Positions 45,227 to 53,351 of a stretch of DNA of 64,000 nt are shown piece after piece; the first letter of the stretch is position 1; each line of letters starts with the position of its first letter. The position numbers and the translations under genes were made by a program. Source of the DNA: Actinophytocola sp050699935 (lineage in GTDB: Bacteria > Actinomycetota > Actinomycetes > Mycobacteriales > Pseudonocardiaceae); contig NZ_JBOHGB010000008.1 in the NCBI RefSeq assembly GCF_050699935.1, positions 1-64,000 on the forward strand, read 5' to 3'. Under the pieces are notes generated by a model. It worked only from the letters and a program-made list of their open reading frames with translations, searched no databases and had not been told where the DNA came from.

Positions 45227-45905
45227 AGCTCCACCCGGTGTCGGTCAGCTCTCTGAACCGGAAGCCGAAGTCTCCCTCGGAATCCACCAGCCGCTCGTCC
45301 GCGCGCACCGGCCACGGACCACGCTCGTAGGACATGGTGTCGACGCGCCACTGGCGGCCGTCCCACATCACCGTGATGGTCGAGCGGCCCCACGTGGCCA
45401 TCCCGCCCGGTACGGGGTTCGCCTGCGACGAGGTCGCGGCAACGCCCCACACCTGTATCTCCGCACGGTCGTCCCCATAGGCGACCACGACGGTCGACAG
45501 TGGAGCGAACGTGGTGCGGGTTTCGGCGAGTTGGTCGTCGTCAGCCGTGGGTGCTTCGAGCGCCTGGCGGGCGCCCTCGTCCGCGTCAGAGGCCAGCAGG
45601 GTCGAGGCCGCTGCAGACCCGTCCACCGTCCCGGCCGCGACCCGGAAACCGGCGACCTGAAAGTTGATCGCGGCCGTGGCGGCGCCCGCCACCGAGTGAC
45701 GAGTGGGTACCGGGATGCCGTGCTCCATCCGCGCCGCGACGGGCTGTGCCTGCGGTGTGTCGGTCTCGCCGGTGGACGCGCGACCAAGCGCGAACGCGCC
45801 CGCGACGAGCCCTATGACGACCACTGCCGCGACACCGGTAACAATCCGGCGGAACCGCAGATGCGAATTCGTCGGACTATACCCAGTGGTCCTGTTTTTG
45901 CGCAC
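45210..45905 (-). CDS. VirB8/TcpC-like protein
   Basis: 231 residues from a GTG at 45905 (GAGGGAG upstream). One N-terminal membrane helix (IVTGVAAVVVIGLVAGAFAL), then a ~150-residue NTF2-like extracellular domain ending STITVMWDGRQWRVDTMSYE. Such proteins scaffold the transfer channel across the envelope. Resembles in plan the lipoprotein at 30998. Confidence 0.7.
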   Translation of the reverse strand: MRKNRTTGYSPTNSHLRFRRIVTGVAAVVVIGLVAGAFALGRASTGETDTPQAQPVAARMEHGIPVPTRHSVAGAATAAINFQVAGFRVAAGTVDGSAAASTLLASDADEGARQALEAPTADDDQLAETRTTFAPLSTVVVAYGDDRAEIQVWGVAATSSQANPVPGGMATWGRSTITVMWDGRQWRVDTMSYERGPWPVRADERLVDSEGDFGFRFRELTDTGWSYVPEP

Positions 45906-45975
45906 GACAACTCCCTCGTCTTGTCGGAGTCGGATTGATCGCGTGATCAACTAGTCGTTCAAGTGGCTGCGTCAA

Positions 45976-46374
45976 TCAGCTGACGGCGGTGATCCATGAC
46001 CAGATTCCGCCGGCGGCGGTCAATCCGATACCGCCGAATCCGGCGCGGATCATGTTGGTTTTCGCGTTCTGCGACAAGTGCATGCCGCCCGCGATGTGCC
46101 CGCCCACCCAGGTGATGATGCCGAACAGCAGGACAAGAAAGCAGATCCCGAGTCCGAAGAACAGAATCACCTGGGCGATCGTATACATCACCCCCGATTT
46201 CGGCACGCCCCGTGAATCCGGAGTGATATTTGAGAAATCGGGGCCACCCGGCGGCGGCTGGGGTGACGGCTGGTTCAGGACCAGCCCGACAGCCTGGTGG
46301 ACGAGGTGCTGCTGATGGTCACCGTGCAGTTGATCCAGCAGCGGCAGCAGATGCTGCAGGACGTCGGTAAGCAC
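45976..46374 (-). CDS. Small two-helix conjugation membrane protein
   Basis: 132 residues from a GTG at 46374 (GGGGGAGA upstream). After a Gln/His-rich segment (LLPLLDQLHGDHQQHLVHQA) come two membrane helices, VMYTIAQVILFFGLGICFLV... and MIRAGFGGIGLTAAGGIWSW. Two helices joined by a short loop suggest a VirB2-like/pilin-like or VirB3-like subunit. Overlaps the ParA-like gene by 56 bases. Confidence 0.6.
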   Translation of the reverse strand: MLTDVLQHLLPLLDQLHGDHQQHLVHQAVGLVLNQPSPQPPPGGPDFSNITPDSRGVPKSGVMYTIAQVILFFGLGICFLVLLFGIITWVGGHIAGGMHLSQNAKTNMIRAGFGGIGLTAAGGIWSWITAVS

Positions 46375-47476
46375 GATAGATCTCCCCCTGGATATGTCCG
46401 ACCACCGATGCCATGCGCATCCCAGCGATCGCGGTTGACTTACCCACCTGGTCCAACCGCAGCGGCTGGCCAGCGGCCAACCGTGGGTCATGGGGGAGGT
46501 GCACCAGATGGCTGATTCCGGTAGCGGTCACGAGTGTGGTGGCCGCCTGTGAACGCCGCCGTTCGGTCAACGACCCGGTGGCGCCGACGGACGAGAGCAC
46601 CACGAGCGGTTCTGCCGGTAACCGTGCCCGCGTGGTGTGTTCCCGCAGGAACGTGACGGCGGCGCATGCCGCCTCCGCACCGATCACGTCCGCACGGCCG
46701 ACCACGACGACCACGGGCTGCAGATCGAGTCGCGCGGCGAACACGTTGTCGACACGTCCGGCGTCGACGGTAATCGCGCCGGAGGTCACCGAGATCAGGC
46801 GGAGCAGGTCGTGCAGCGAGGTGTACCCGGCGCGGTCGTCGATCAGTGCGGCGCCGGCGGACGTCGTGGGCGCCATGGAGATCACTTCGTGCGGGTCGAC
46901 GTGCTCACCCAGCAGGGTGCGCGCAAGCCCGGCTCGCAGCCCCACCTGTTGGCCTACCAGGCGCCGCGTTAACGAACCCCACGCGGTGCCGCACTGGTCG
47001 ACCGCGATGGTCGGGCCGGGGGAGGCGGCGGCGATCAGCTCGGCCAGCAGAGCGGTGACCGTGCTGGTGCCGACGCCGCCCTCGGCGCCACCGACGAGGA
47101 TCGGCAGCGGCGGCCGCGGCTGTGCCAGCCGTTCCCAGAGTGACGCCGTCTGTTTCCCTGGCCATCCGCGGGGCATCAGTCGCACCCGGGCTTCGTTGGC
47201 CCGGTTGGGGACTCCGACCGGCTCCTGGGTTCGGGCATCGTCGGCGGTGCGCTGGTCTGCCTGTGGCGCCGACCTGCCGGCGGCTTGATCGGGTGTCTGC
47301 TCGTCAACGGAGTCCGTCGCTGCCGGCGTGAGGTCTGCTGGTCGCTCGCCCGCGTGCGGGGCCACGTCGTCTTGTGGAGCGTCCTCGCGGTGGCGGGCAG
47401 GTGGTCGGCCGGGGCGGGCGGTCCGATCCTCCCTATCAGACCGCCCGGCCCCGGCCTGGTCGAATGGGCTCATCAC
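46319..47476 (-). CDS. MinD/ParA-like ATPase of the conjugation operon
   Basis: 385 residues. A ~100-residue disordered head precedes PILVGGAEGGVGTSTVTALL, a deviant Walker A (129-139; the first-position Lys of true MinD proteins is Glu here, and the final GK(T/S) Lys is replaced by GTS), so ATP binding is doubtful. Later switch-like TIAVDQCGTAWGSLTRRLVG and VVVVVGRADVIGAEAACAAV follow the fold. Similar pseudo-MinD proteins lead actinobacterial conjugation operons. First gene of the minus-strand operon, 293 bases from the divergent XRE gene. Confidence 0.7.
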   Translation of the reverse strand: MMSPFDQAGAGRSDREDRTARPGRPPARHREDAPQDDVAPHAGERPADLTPAATDSVDEQTPDQAAGRSAPQADQRTADDARTQEPVGVPNRANEARVRLMPRGWPGKQTASLWERLAQPRPPLPILVGGAEGGVGTSTVTALLAELIAAASPGPTIAVDQCGTAWGSLTRRLVGQQVGLRAGLARTLLGEHVDPHEVISMAPTTSAGAALIDDRAGYTSLHDLLRLISVTSGAITVDAGRVDNVFAARLDLQPVVVVVGRADVIGAEAACAAVTFLREHTTRARLPAEPLVVLSSVGATGSLTERRRSQAATTLVTATGISHLVHLPHDPRLAAGQPLRLDQVGKSTAIAGMRMASVVGHIQGEIYRAYRRPAASAAAAGSTAR

Positions 47477-47769
47477 GCGACCTCCCGTGCCGCGTGACCG
47501 GCCGCGCTACCGACGAGCGTGCCGTCACCTGCCCTCCTGGTGGGCAGCCAACCGTGATCGTTCATCGCATCCCCCATCGTGCGGGCCTGGCATGGAGCCG
47601 TGGCCGGGATCGCCCTCCCGTGCGACCCTCGACCGGCGTGGCCACCTTCCCTCTAATGTGGCCATCCACTATCATTCGACACTGACGAGACTAGGTGACG
47701 CCACCGGAATGTCAAGGTTTCCGAGCATTCTGGTTGCTCATCCTCCCGCCTAGCGTTCGTGGAGGGGCT
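47477..47769. promoter_or_regulatory. Divergent promoter region between conjugation operon and XRE gene
   Basis: 293 bases without a gene. It must hold the start signals of the minus-strand conjugation operon and the plus-strand XRE regulator, and is the likely target of that regulator. The part at 47650-47760 is locally AT-richer (ATCCACTATCATTCGACACT). No clear dyad was identified. Confidence 0.45.
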
Positions 47770-48228
47770 GTGGACCAGCAAGAGTCCTCGCCGGTGACGA
47801 CACCAGCGGAGACGCCGGCCGACGAGGTCGCGCGCCGGCTGAACACGTTGTTCGCCGACATCAAGCGGCCGGACGGCCGCAAGCACACCGACGAGGAAGT
47901 GGCCAATCACGTCCGCGACGTCACCGGCCAGAGGTGCTCGCGCTACTGGGTCTCACAGCTGCGCCACGGCAAGGTCGGCAAGCCCGGCCTGGACAGGCTC
48001 GCGGCCATCGCGGACTTCTTCGACGTCAAACCCGGATATTTTCACGACGACGCCTATGCCCGAGGAGTCGCCGAAGACCTCGAGACCGTGGCGGCGATCA
48101 AAGAACTCGAGGCCCACGGCGTGCACCTGCGCGAACTCGCTCAGCTCGACCCCGCCGACCTGGGCTTCATCCGCAACATGATCGAACGGTTGGCCGAGGC
48201 GAAGCGACAACGACCATCACCGGATTGA
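47770..48228 (+). CDS. XRE-family regulator of the mobile element
   Basis: 152 residues from a GTG at 47770, with GGAGGGG directly upstream. DEVARRLNTLFADI, HTDEEVANHVRDVTGQRCSR and YWVSQLRHGKVGKPGLDRLA form the helix-turn-helix, then AIADFFDVKPGYFHDDAYAR. It is related in layout to the regulator at 28535. Divergent orientation suggests it controls the conjugation operon. Confidence 0.85.
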   Translation: MDQQESSPVTTPAETPADEVARRLNTLFADIKRPDGRKHTDEEVANHVRDVTGQRCSRYWVSQLRHGKVGKPGLDRLAAIADFFDVKPGYFHDDAYARGVAEDLETVAAIKELEAHGVHLRELAQLDPADLGFIRNMIERLAEAKRQRPSPD

Positions 48229-48328
48229 CGCACACACCGACGATCATCGACATCGTCGGTTATCAAGCCCGTCGGTCATCAACTGCGCTCCGTTATCGTC
48301 GAGCCCTTGATTGAAGGGACACCACGTC

Positions 48329-48742
48329 ATGTGGGAACGCCGCAACCGTGCCGATTCGGCAGGCCCGCCCCAGCCGCGGCCTGACGTCAGGCCGGGTGTC
48401 GGGCCGGGTGCTGCGATTGGCCCAGCGCCACAGCCGGTGCCGCACACCCGCCACGACTTCGCCCAGGCCGCGCCGCTGGCGACAACACCCACCCCATACG
48501 ACATCACGGCAAGCCACGAGCCTGTCTTCGTCTACGTGACCGGGACCGCGCACGTCGGTGACCCGTCAGCCCTGCTCACCACCATCTTCGACGAACTCGC
48601 CCGTGAAGCCTCCCGACGAGGTTGCGACCGCGTCCACGGCGTGCAGCACACCTTCACCGTCAACGACGGCGTCATGTACGCCACCGCCGCCGCCACCGGA
48701 CTCCGCCCGATCCTCGACATGGACGGACCACCGACATCCTGA
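48329..48742 (+). CDS. Small protein with a YbjQ-like heavy-metal-binding-type domain
   Basis: 137 residues, ATG at 48329. A Pro-rich head (~50 residues), then a domain with EPVFVYVTGTAHVG, FDELAREASRRGCDRVHGVQ and FTVNDGVMYATAAATGLRP that resembles the YbjQ/UPF0145 fold by eye. No catalytic pattern. Located between the XRE regulator and the big palindrome. Assignment is tentative. Confidence 0.45.
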   Translation: MWERRNRADSAGPPQPRPDVRPGVGPGAAIGPAPQPVPHTRHDFAQAAPLATTPTPYDITASHEPVFVYVTGTAHVGDPSALLTTIFDELAREASRRGCDRVHGVQHTFTVNDGVMYATAAATGLRPILDMDGPPTS

Positions 48743-48820
48743 CCGCGAACATCCCGCGAGGCTCAGGCGCGACCGTCCTTGGCCTGGGGTAGGTATGGCG
48801 TGCAGTCGGTAGGAGCGCAC

Positions 48821-48967
48821 GCGTGGCCGCCGCCCGTGTGGGAGGGGCGCTACAGCGTGGACGACACCTCAGCGGGTGTCAAACCCCCAAAAAGCGCGGG
48901 GGTTTGACACCCGCTGCGCTGTAGTCCCTTGCGGTTGCGCCCTCCCACACTCGACCAGCGGCCACGC
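48821..48967. repeat. 147-bp hyphenated palindrome before the parB-like gene
   Basis: Four nested arm pairs: GCGTGGCCGC (48821-48830) with GCGGCCACGC (48958-48967); GTGTGGGAGGGGCGC (48836-48850) with GCGCCCTCCCACAC (48937-48950, one base shorter); CTACAGCG (48850-48857) with CGCTGTAG (48917-48924); and the perfect 19-bp CAGCGGGTGTCAAACCCCC (48870-48888) with its complement (48898-48916) around a 9-base loop. Far larger than a terminator; possibly an origin, transfer or partition site, or a miniature mobile repeat. Confidence 0.8.
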
Positions 48968-49047
48968 CAACAGCGTGCTGAGGGTCGAGCGGCAGATCGA
49001 GGCCGCGAAATCCGGGATGGGCATTCCTCCACGCTCCACGGAAGGAC

Positions 49048-50733
49048 ATGCCACCGATGACCACCATGCTTTCCCACTCGCGCTGGACCAACACTCGGTT
49101 CGAGCTGATGGATCCCCGCACGATCCTGCTGGACAAGAACGCGCGCACCATCGAGGACATCAAACGCGAGAACCCCGACCTCGTCGACAGCGTCGGCAAG
49201 CACGGGGTGCTTCAGCCGGCCGTCGTACACCCGATCACGGACGGCGTGCGCATGCACGATGGGCACCAGCGCGCCCTCGCCCTCATCGAGCACATCGACG
49301 AGGACGTTCCGAAGGGCGCCGCCGAGGCACTGGTCATGCCGGTGATCATCACGGACCTGACCGACGAGTCCGACCACGCGTGGCTGCGCGAGATGTGGAT
49401 CTTCAACGAGCAGCGCAAGGGGTTCTCGGCGATCGAGAAGGTCGAGATCCTCGAGCAGATGGCCCTCGACGGCCTCGGCGACGAGGAGATCGCCGCTCAG
49501 CTCAGCATCCCCGCCGAAATGGTCAGGGCCGGCCGTCGTGTGCACGCGAACGCGATGGCCCGCAATGCTCTCGCGGAGAACCGTCAGCTGTCCTTCGAGC
49601 AGGCTGACGCGTTCGCCGAGTTCGGCGACGACCCGGACGCCTGCGACCGTCTCAACACGACCCTTGCCGAGGACCCGGACACGTTCGACCACACCGTGTC
49701 GGAGCTGCAGCAGGAACGTGCCACGCGCATCGCCCGGGACGAGCTGATCGAGAAGCTGCGTGCGGACAACGTGCACATTCTCGAGGACCACGAAGTCGCA
49801 TCCTCCCAGCGGCTCGCGGACCTGTTCGAGGACAAGGAACGGAAGAGTCGGCTTTCCAACGACCTCGACGCGCACAAGGCATGCTCTGGGCACTCGGCCC
49901 GTGTGATCACGGCCTACTACGACAGTGAGCCCCGCGTTCAGTATTGGTGCCGCCACTGGGAGATCCGAGGCCACGTTCGCTCCGCGGCTGCGGGGAGCGG
50001 TTCGTACAGTTCGGGAGCGCGCAAGGGCAAGCGGAGCGCAGCCGAGAAGGCCGAGCACAACCGGGTCGTTCGGAACAACAAGAAGTGGCTCGCCGCGATC
50101 CCTGTCCGGCGCAAGAAGCTCGCCGAGCTGCTCGCGGCGGACGAGCTGCCAGCGCGCGTTCAGCACCACATCGCTCTCGCCACGTACAACGGCGCGATCG
50201 AGCACACCCCGAAGGGCAAGGCACTCGCCTACGAGCTCCTGGGGTTCACGACCAAGCGCGGCAAGCAGGCCAAGCTCGCCACGAAGCTGCGGCGCGCCAC
50301 CGCCGACCGTGCGACGATGATCAATCTCGCGTTCCTGCTGGCCGCGTTCGAGGTCACCTACGACCTCGCGTACGCGAAGAACACCTGGCGCGGACCGACG
50401 AACAACGACCGCATCTACTTCCAGCTGCTGGTCGACCTGTGGGGAACGAAGATTCCGAAGAACATCGCCGAACAGCTGGTTCTCGACCCCGACGCGGACA
50501 AGAAGGACTGGCCGCACCTCCAGGCCGCCGCACCCGCAGCCCCCGAACCGGACACCGCCGCAGACACAGACGACGAACAAGACGAGCCACTCGACTCCAG
50601 CGCGACGGACCTTGTCCACGACGAGGACGAGTCGTCAACCGATGACCTGGACGACGATGTCCTCGCGGACGCCGACCTGGACGACACCGACCTTGATGTC
50701 GCCGAGATGACGGACGACCCGGTCGCTGCCTGA
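49048..50733 (+). CDS. ParB-N domain protein
   Basis: 561 residues; an ATG at 49048 with GGAAGG upstream. Residues 20-120 match ParB/Srx N-terminal domains: NARTIEDIKRENPDLVDSVG, KHGVLQPAVVHPITDGVRMH and DGHQRALALIE. ParB proteins use CTP and bind DNA near their gene. A helical middle with LGDEEIAAQLSIPAEMVRAG looks like the DNA-binding helix-turn-helix. The last ~70 residues are very acidic (DDDVLADADLDDTDLDVAEM). It lies right after the 147-bp palindrome, which could be its site. No ParA lies next to it. Confidence 0.75.
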   Translation: MPPMTTMLSHSRWTNTRFELMDPRTILLDKNARTIEDIKRENPDLVDSVGKHGVLQPAVVHPITDGVRMHDGHQRALALIEHIDEDVPKGAAEALVMPVIITDLTDESDHAWLREMWIFNEQRKGFSAIEKVEILEQMALDGLGDEEIAAQLSIPAEMVRAGRRVHANAMARNALAENRQLSFEQADAFAEFGDDPDACDRLNTTLAEDPDTFDHTVSELQQERATRIARDELIEKLRADNVHILEDHEVASSQRLADLFEDKERKSRLSNDLDAHKACSGHSARVITAYYDSEPRVQYWCRHWEIRGHVRSAAAGSGSYSSGARKGKRSAAEKAEHNRVVRNNKKWLAAIPVRRKKLAELLAADELPARVQHHIALATYNGAIEHTPKGKALAYELLGFTTKRGKQAKLATKLRRATADRATMINLAFLLAAFEVTYDLAYAKNTWRGPTNNDRIYFQLLVDLWGTKIPKNIAEQLVLDPDADKKDWPHLQAAAPAAPEPDTAADTDDEQDEPLDSSATDLVHDEDESSTDDLDDDVLADADLDDTDLDVAEMTDDPVAA

Positions 50734-50759
50734 CGCCGCAGCCTTTCACGCCAGCAACA

Positions 50760-50807
50760 GACGGCTGGTGCGTATGCCACGTGCCTTCGGTGTGCGCACC
50801 AGCCGTC
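50760..50807 (+). terminator. Hairpin after the parB-like gene
   Basis: GACGGCTGGTGCG (50760-50772) pairs perfectly with CGCACCAGCCGTC (50795-50807), a 13-bp GC-rich stem with a 22-base loop, 27 bases after the stop codon. Consistent with a factor-independent terminator without a T tract. Confidence 0.65.
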
Positions 50808-50885
50808 GCCGTTACACCACCTCACTCCCTCACTCCGTCGATTCGTCGCCGACGACCGCGTGCGACATCGCCACTGGAGACCCTC

Positions 50886-51293
50886 ATGAGTCACATCTAT
50901 GCCTTCATGACCGGAACACGGTCAGAATTCACCGGCGACCAGCGCGACAGCCACGGTTGGGTTGACCCCACGCAGGGCCGTACCTCGTTCTGGGAATCCC
51001 GCAACGACATCCGTCCGGTCGTTGACTGGGCGGAAACCGTTGTGGCGCCGTACTACGACTCCTACGACGAGATGGTTCGGGACTACGTACTCGCCGCCCT
51101 CAGCGAGCTGTCGCCCGGATTCGAAGACCACGGTGACGGAACCTACGCCGCGACGGAACCCGAGCCGTCCCCTTGCGAAGACGACCCCGGGTTCTACACC
51201 TACGAAATCCACTTTGTACGGAAGTGGTGTGGGTCTGACGGGTGGACCGAGACGCCCTGGTGCCCCTGCACAGACGGCGGCGTCCGCCTATGA
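50886..51293 (+). CDS. Hypothetical protein upstream of the ardA cluster
   Basis: 135 residues from ATG 50886 (GGAGA upstream). Rich in Asp, Trp and Tyr; DSYDEMVRDYVLAALSELSP is helical and KWCGSDGWTETPWCPC has a Cys pair at the end. No family recognised. It overlaps the next gene (ATGA), and the acidic nature is compatible with a DNA-mimic or anti-restriction partner, an inference only. Confidence 0.55.
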   Translation: MSHIYAFMTGTRSEFTGDQRDSHGWVDPTQGRTSFWESRNDIRPVVDWAETVVAPYYDSYDEMVRDYVLAALSELSPGFEDHGDGTYAATEPEPSPCEDDPGFYTYEIHFVRKWCGSDGWTETPWCPCTDGGVRL

Positions 51294-51880
51294 GCGCCTT
51301 TTCGGTGTCCACTCGTAACATCACACGAGTTTTTCGTGCTGCGACTCCCGTTGATCGCGCCGTAGGACAGGGCTGGTATGCCTCGGCGCACCAGATCGCG
51401 GTAGCGCTCGACCCTGCCGATCCCGCTCGGGCCGCAGCGGTGATCGCTGTCCTGTCGCCGTTGCTGTCCTGGCCGCGGAACGTTGCGGAAGCCCGCAACC
51501 TCTACTCCGGACAGCCAGTACGGACTCTCGGATCCAACGCGCGCAAGGCCCGCAGGATTCTCGCTGGCGTCGACCCCGAGTCCATCGTCAGTGGTCCAAA
51601 GGTTCGCGCGTTTTGGAAGACGATCGCTGATCCTGCCGAGCCAGCAGCGGTCGTGGTCGACCGGCACGCGATCGACATCGCGGCGGGCCGAGTGCTTGGC
51701 GACAAGCTTCGGAGCACTCACCTGCGCCGAGCCGGAGCCTACGACGAGGTGGCCGACAAGTACCGCCGCGCCGCTCAACGCCTCTCGGCCGAACTCGGTC
51801 TGCGCGTCACACCCGCAGAAGTCCAGGCAACCACCTGGATCTACTGGCGACGCGAACATGCAGTCGCATACCACCGATGA
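51290..51880 (+). CDS. Phage/plasmid protein, DUF7178-like
   Basis: 196 residues. GQGWYASAHQIAVALDPADP, AAVIAVLSPLLSWPRNVAEA and AVVVDRHAIDIAAGR follow the pattern of a helical family common in actinophages and conjugative elements, with an Asp-His pair (VDRHA) late in the domain that recalls HhH-glycosylase folds. Activity unknown. The ATG overlaps the upstream stop by 4 bases, and its own stop overlaps the alternative ardA start. Confidence 0.5.
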   Translation: MSAFSVSTRNITRVFRAATPVDRAVGQGWYASAHQIAVALDPADPARAAAVIAVLSPLLSWPRNVAEARNLYSGQPVRTLGSNARKARRILAGVDPESIVSGPKVRAFWKTIADPAEPAAVVVDRHAIDIAAGRVLGDKLRSTHLRRAGAYDEVADKYRRAAQRLSAELGLRVTPAEVQATTWIYWRREHAVAYHR

Positions 51881-51891
51881 AAGGCAATCCC

Positions 51892-52437
51892 ATGCCCGAG
51901 ATCTACGTCGCGTCGCTCGCGGACTACAACTGCGGAATCCTCCACGGCATCTGGATATCGCTGGACGGGTCAACAGATCTCGACGACGTTGCCGCCCAAG
52001 TTGCCCGGATGCTGGCGGAGTCGCCCGCGGTCAGAAGCGGACTTTCCTGCGTGGCGGAAGACTACGCGATCCACGACCACGAGGGGTTCGACGGCTACAC
52101 GCTCCACGAGTACACCTCACTGTCCCGGGTTGTCGCCGTTGCCGCGGCTATCGCCGAGCACGGTGCCGCGTTCGCGTTATTCCTCAACGATCGCGGCGAC
52201 GACTCTGTCGAGGAATCAGTCACCGACTTCACAGACCGGCTGTGCGGGGTCTGGGACAACGAAGTGGACTTTGCGTGGTCCGAGTTCGAGGAACTGTTCC
52301 CCGACTCCTATCAACACACGGCGTCGTGCGACTGGGTTCGATTCGACCCCGAAGCGTACGTCCGCGCCCACCAGATGGACGGCTACGAGTTCATCGACTC
52401 AGCGCGCGGCACCACAGTTCTCGCACCCGATCGCTAA
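51892..52437 (+). CDS. ardA: ArdA-type antirestriction protein
   Basis: 181 residues. The N-terminus PEIYVASLADYNCGILHGIW is the ArdA signature, and the whole chain is strongly acidic (VWDNEVDFAWSEFEELFPDS), as expected for a DNA mimic. ArdA blocks type I restriction enzymes so that incoming single-stranded plasmid DNA survives in a new host. An ATG at 51877 overlapping the previous stop is an alternative start; AAAGG favours 51892. It marks this region as a conjugative element. Confidence 0.9.
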   Translation: MPEIYVASLADYNCGILHGIWISLDGSTDLDDVAAQVARMLAESPAVRSGLSCVAEDYAIHDHEGFDGYTLHEYTSLSRVVAVAAAIAEHGAAFALFLNDRGDDSVEESVTDFTDRLCGVWDNEVDFAWSEFEELFPDSYQHTASCDWVRFDPEAYVRAHQMDGYEFIDSARGTTVLAPDR

Positions 52438-52492
52438 CGCGCCTTCGACGACGGTGGCGAACCACCACATCCCACAACGAATGGGAGGACCC

Positions 52493-53254
52493 GTGTCCAG
52501 CACGGTCGTTGACTCGGTCCCGCAGGGCACCGCCATGGCCAACGCCATCTCCGCGCAAGGATCGCTTCGCACGAACTATCAGAGCCCGCGCCCTGCATGC
52601 GGTACCCCGTGTGGTGTGCAACCCGCGTTGTCCGCGACCGCCGCGGCGGCCGGGTTGGACTGGGAGGCCCACGACGTTGTCGTGGTCGGCAACTCAGGCG
52701 GAAAGGACTCTGCTCTGTGCCTGGACACGGTCTGCCGGCAGGCAGATGCCGCTGGTGCGTTGCACAAGGTTCGGGTGCTGCACTGCGACCTCGGCTCAAC
52801 GCCCAATGGCCACCTGGTCGAGTGGCCGGGCGCTGAAGACGTCGCACGTCGCCAGGCCACGCGGTACGGGGTGCCCTTCGCGGTCCGCCGCAGCTCTCGG
52901 TGGCCTAGCCTGTTCGACCGGATCCTCTCGCGAGGCAGGTGGCCGGGCCACTTCGCGCGCTACTGCACCAGCGAGTTGAAGACAGCCGTCGGGCGGGACT
53001 ACATCGATGAACTCGCCCACGCCATGGGACTTGGCCGTCCTATCCGCGTCGGTTACGCGCTCGGGATGCGTGCCGAGGAGTCCACCGCCCGCGCCAAGAA
53101 GCCCATTCTCGAGCGCCATCGCATGACCGCGACGACGAAGCGGATCGTGGATACCTGGCTGCCCATCCACCACCTGACCGAGACGCAGGTCTGGTCAACG
53201 ATCCACGCCCAGTCCCTTCTCTACCACCCGGCCTACGACCAGGGCATGCGCCGA
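52493..53254 (+). pseudogene. PAPS-reductase/PP-loop protein, N-terminal part (split)
   Basis: Starts at a GTG with GGAGG upstream. The ATP-pyrophosphatase PP-loop is intact: VVVVGNSGGKDSALCL (S68-S73). Later motifs TSELKTAVGRDYIDELAHAM, RVGYALGMRAEESTARAKKP and the tail HPAYDQGMRR are those of phosphoadenosine-phosphosulfate-reductase-like proteins of phages and plasmids (DndC/CysH relatives). Family sequence stops at 53254; the frame then runs 44 codons into inserted DNA before stopping at 53386. The missing end is found at 61284-61451. The encoded truncated protein would lack the C-terminal cysteine region. Confidence 0.85.
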
Positions 53255-53261
53255 AATATTG

Positions 53262-53270
53262 ACCGGACTA
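53262..53270 (+). repeat. Left end inverted repeat of the insertion
   Basis: ACCGGACTA, the exact reverse complement of 61270-61278. Candidate recombinase binding site at the element end. Confidence 0.6.
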
Positions 53271-53351
53271 CGGCGCGACACACCCGCGTGTCGGCCCTGG
53301 TGACGAGCGTGCGCTCGATAGGACTCATGCAGCCGAGTTGGAGGAGGCTGT

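Noticed and set aside
48821..48967. Plain rho-independent terminator
   Set aside because: Four separate arm pairs over 147 bases are far more than a terminator needs, although the inner stem alone could stop transcription.
48850..50619. 589-codon open frame on the minus strand opposite the ParB-domain gene
   Set aside because: Its sequence is a low-complexity mirror of the ParB gene's codons, with no family match, while the plus strand gives a clear ParB domain and ribosome site. It is a high-GC shadow frame.
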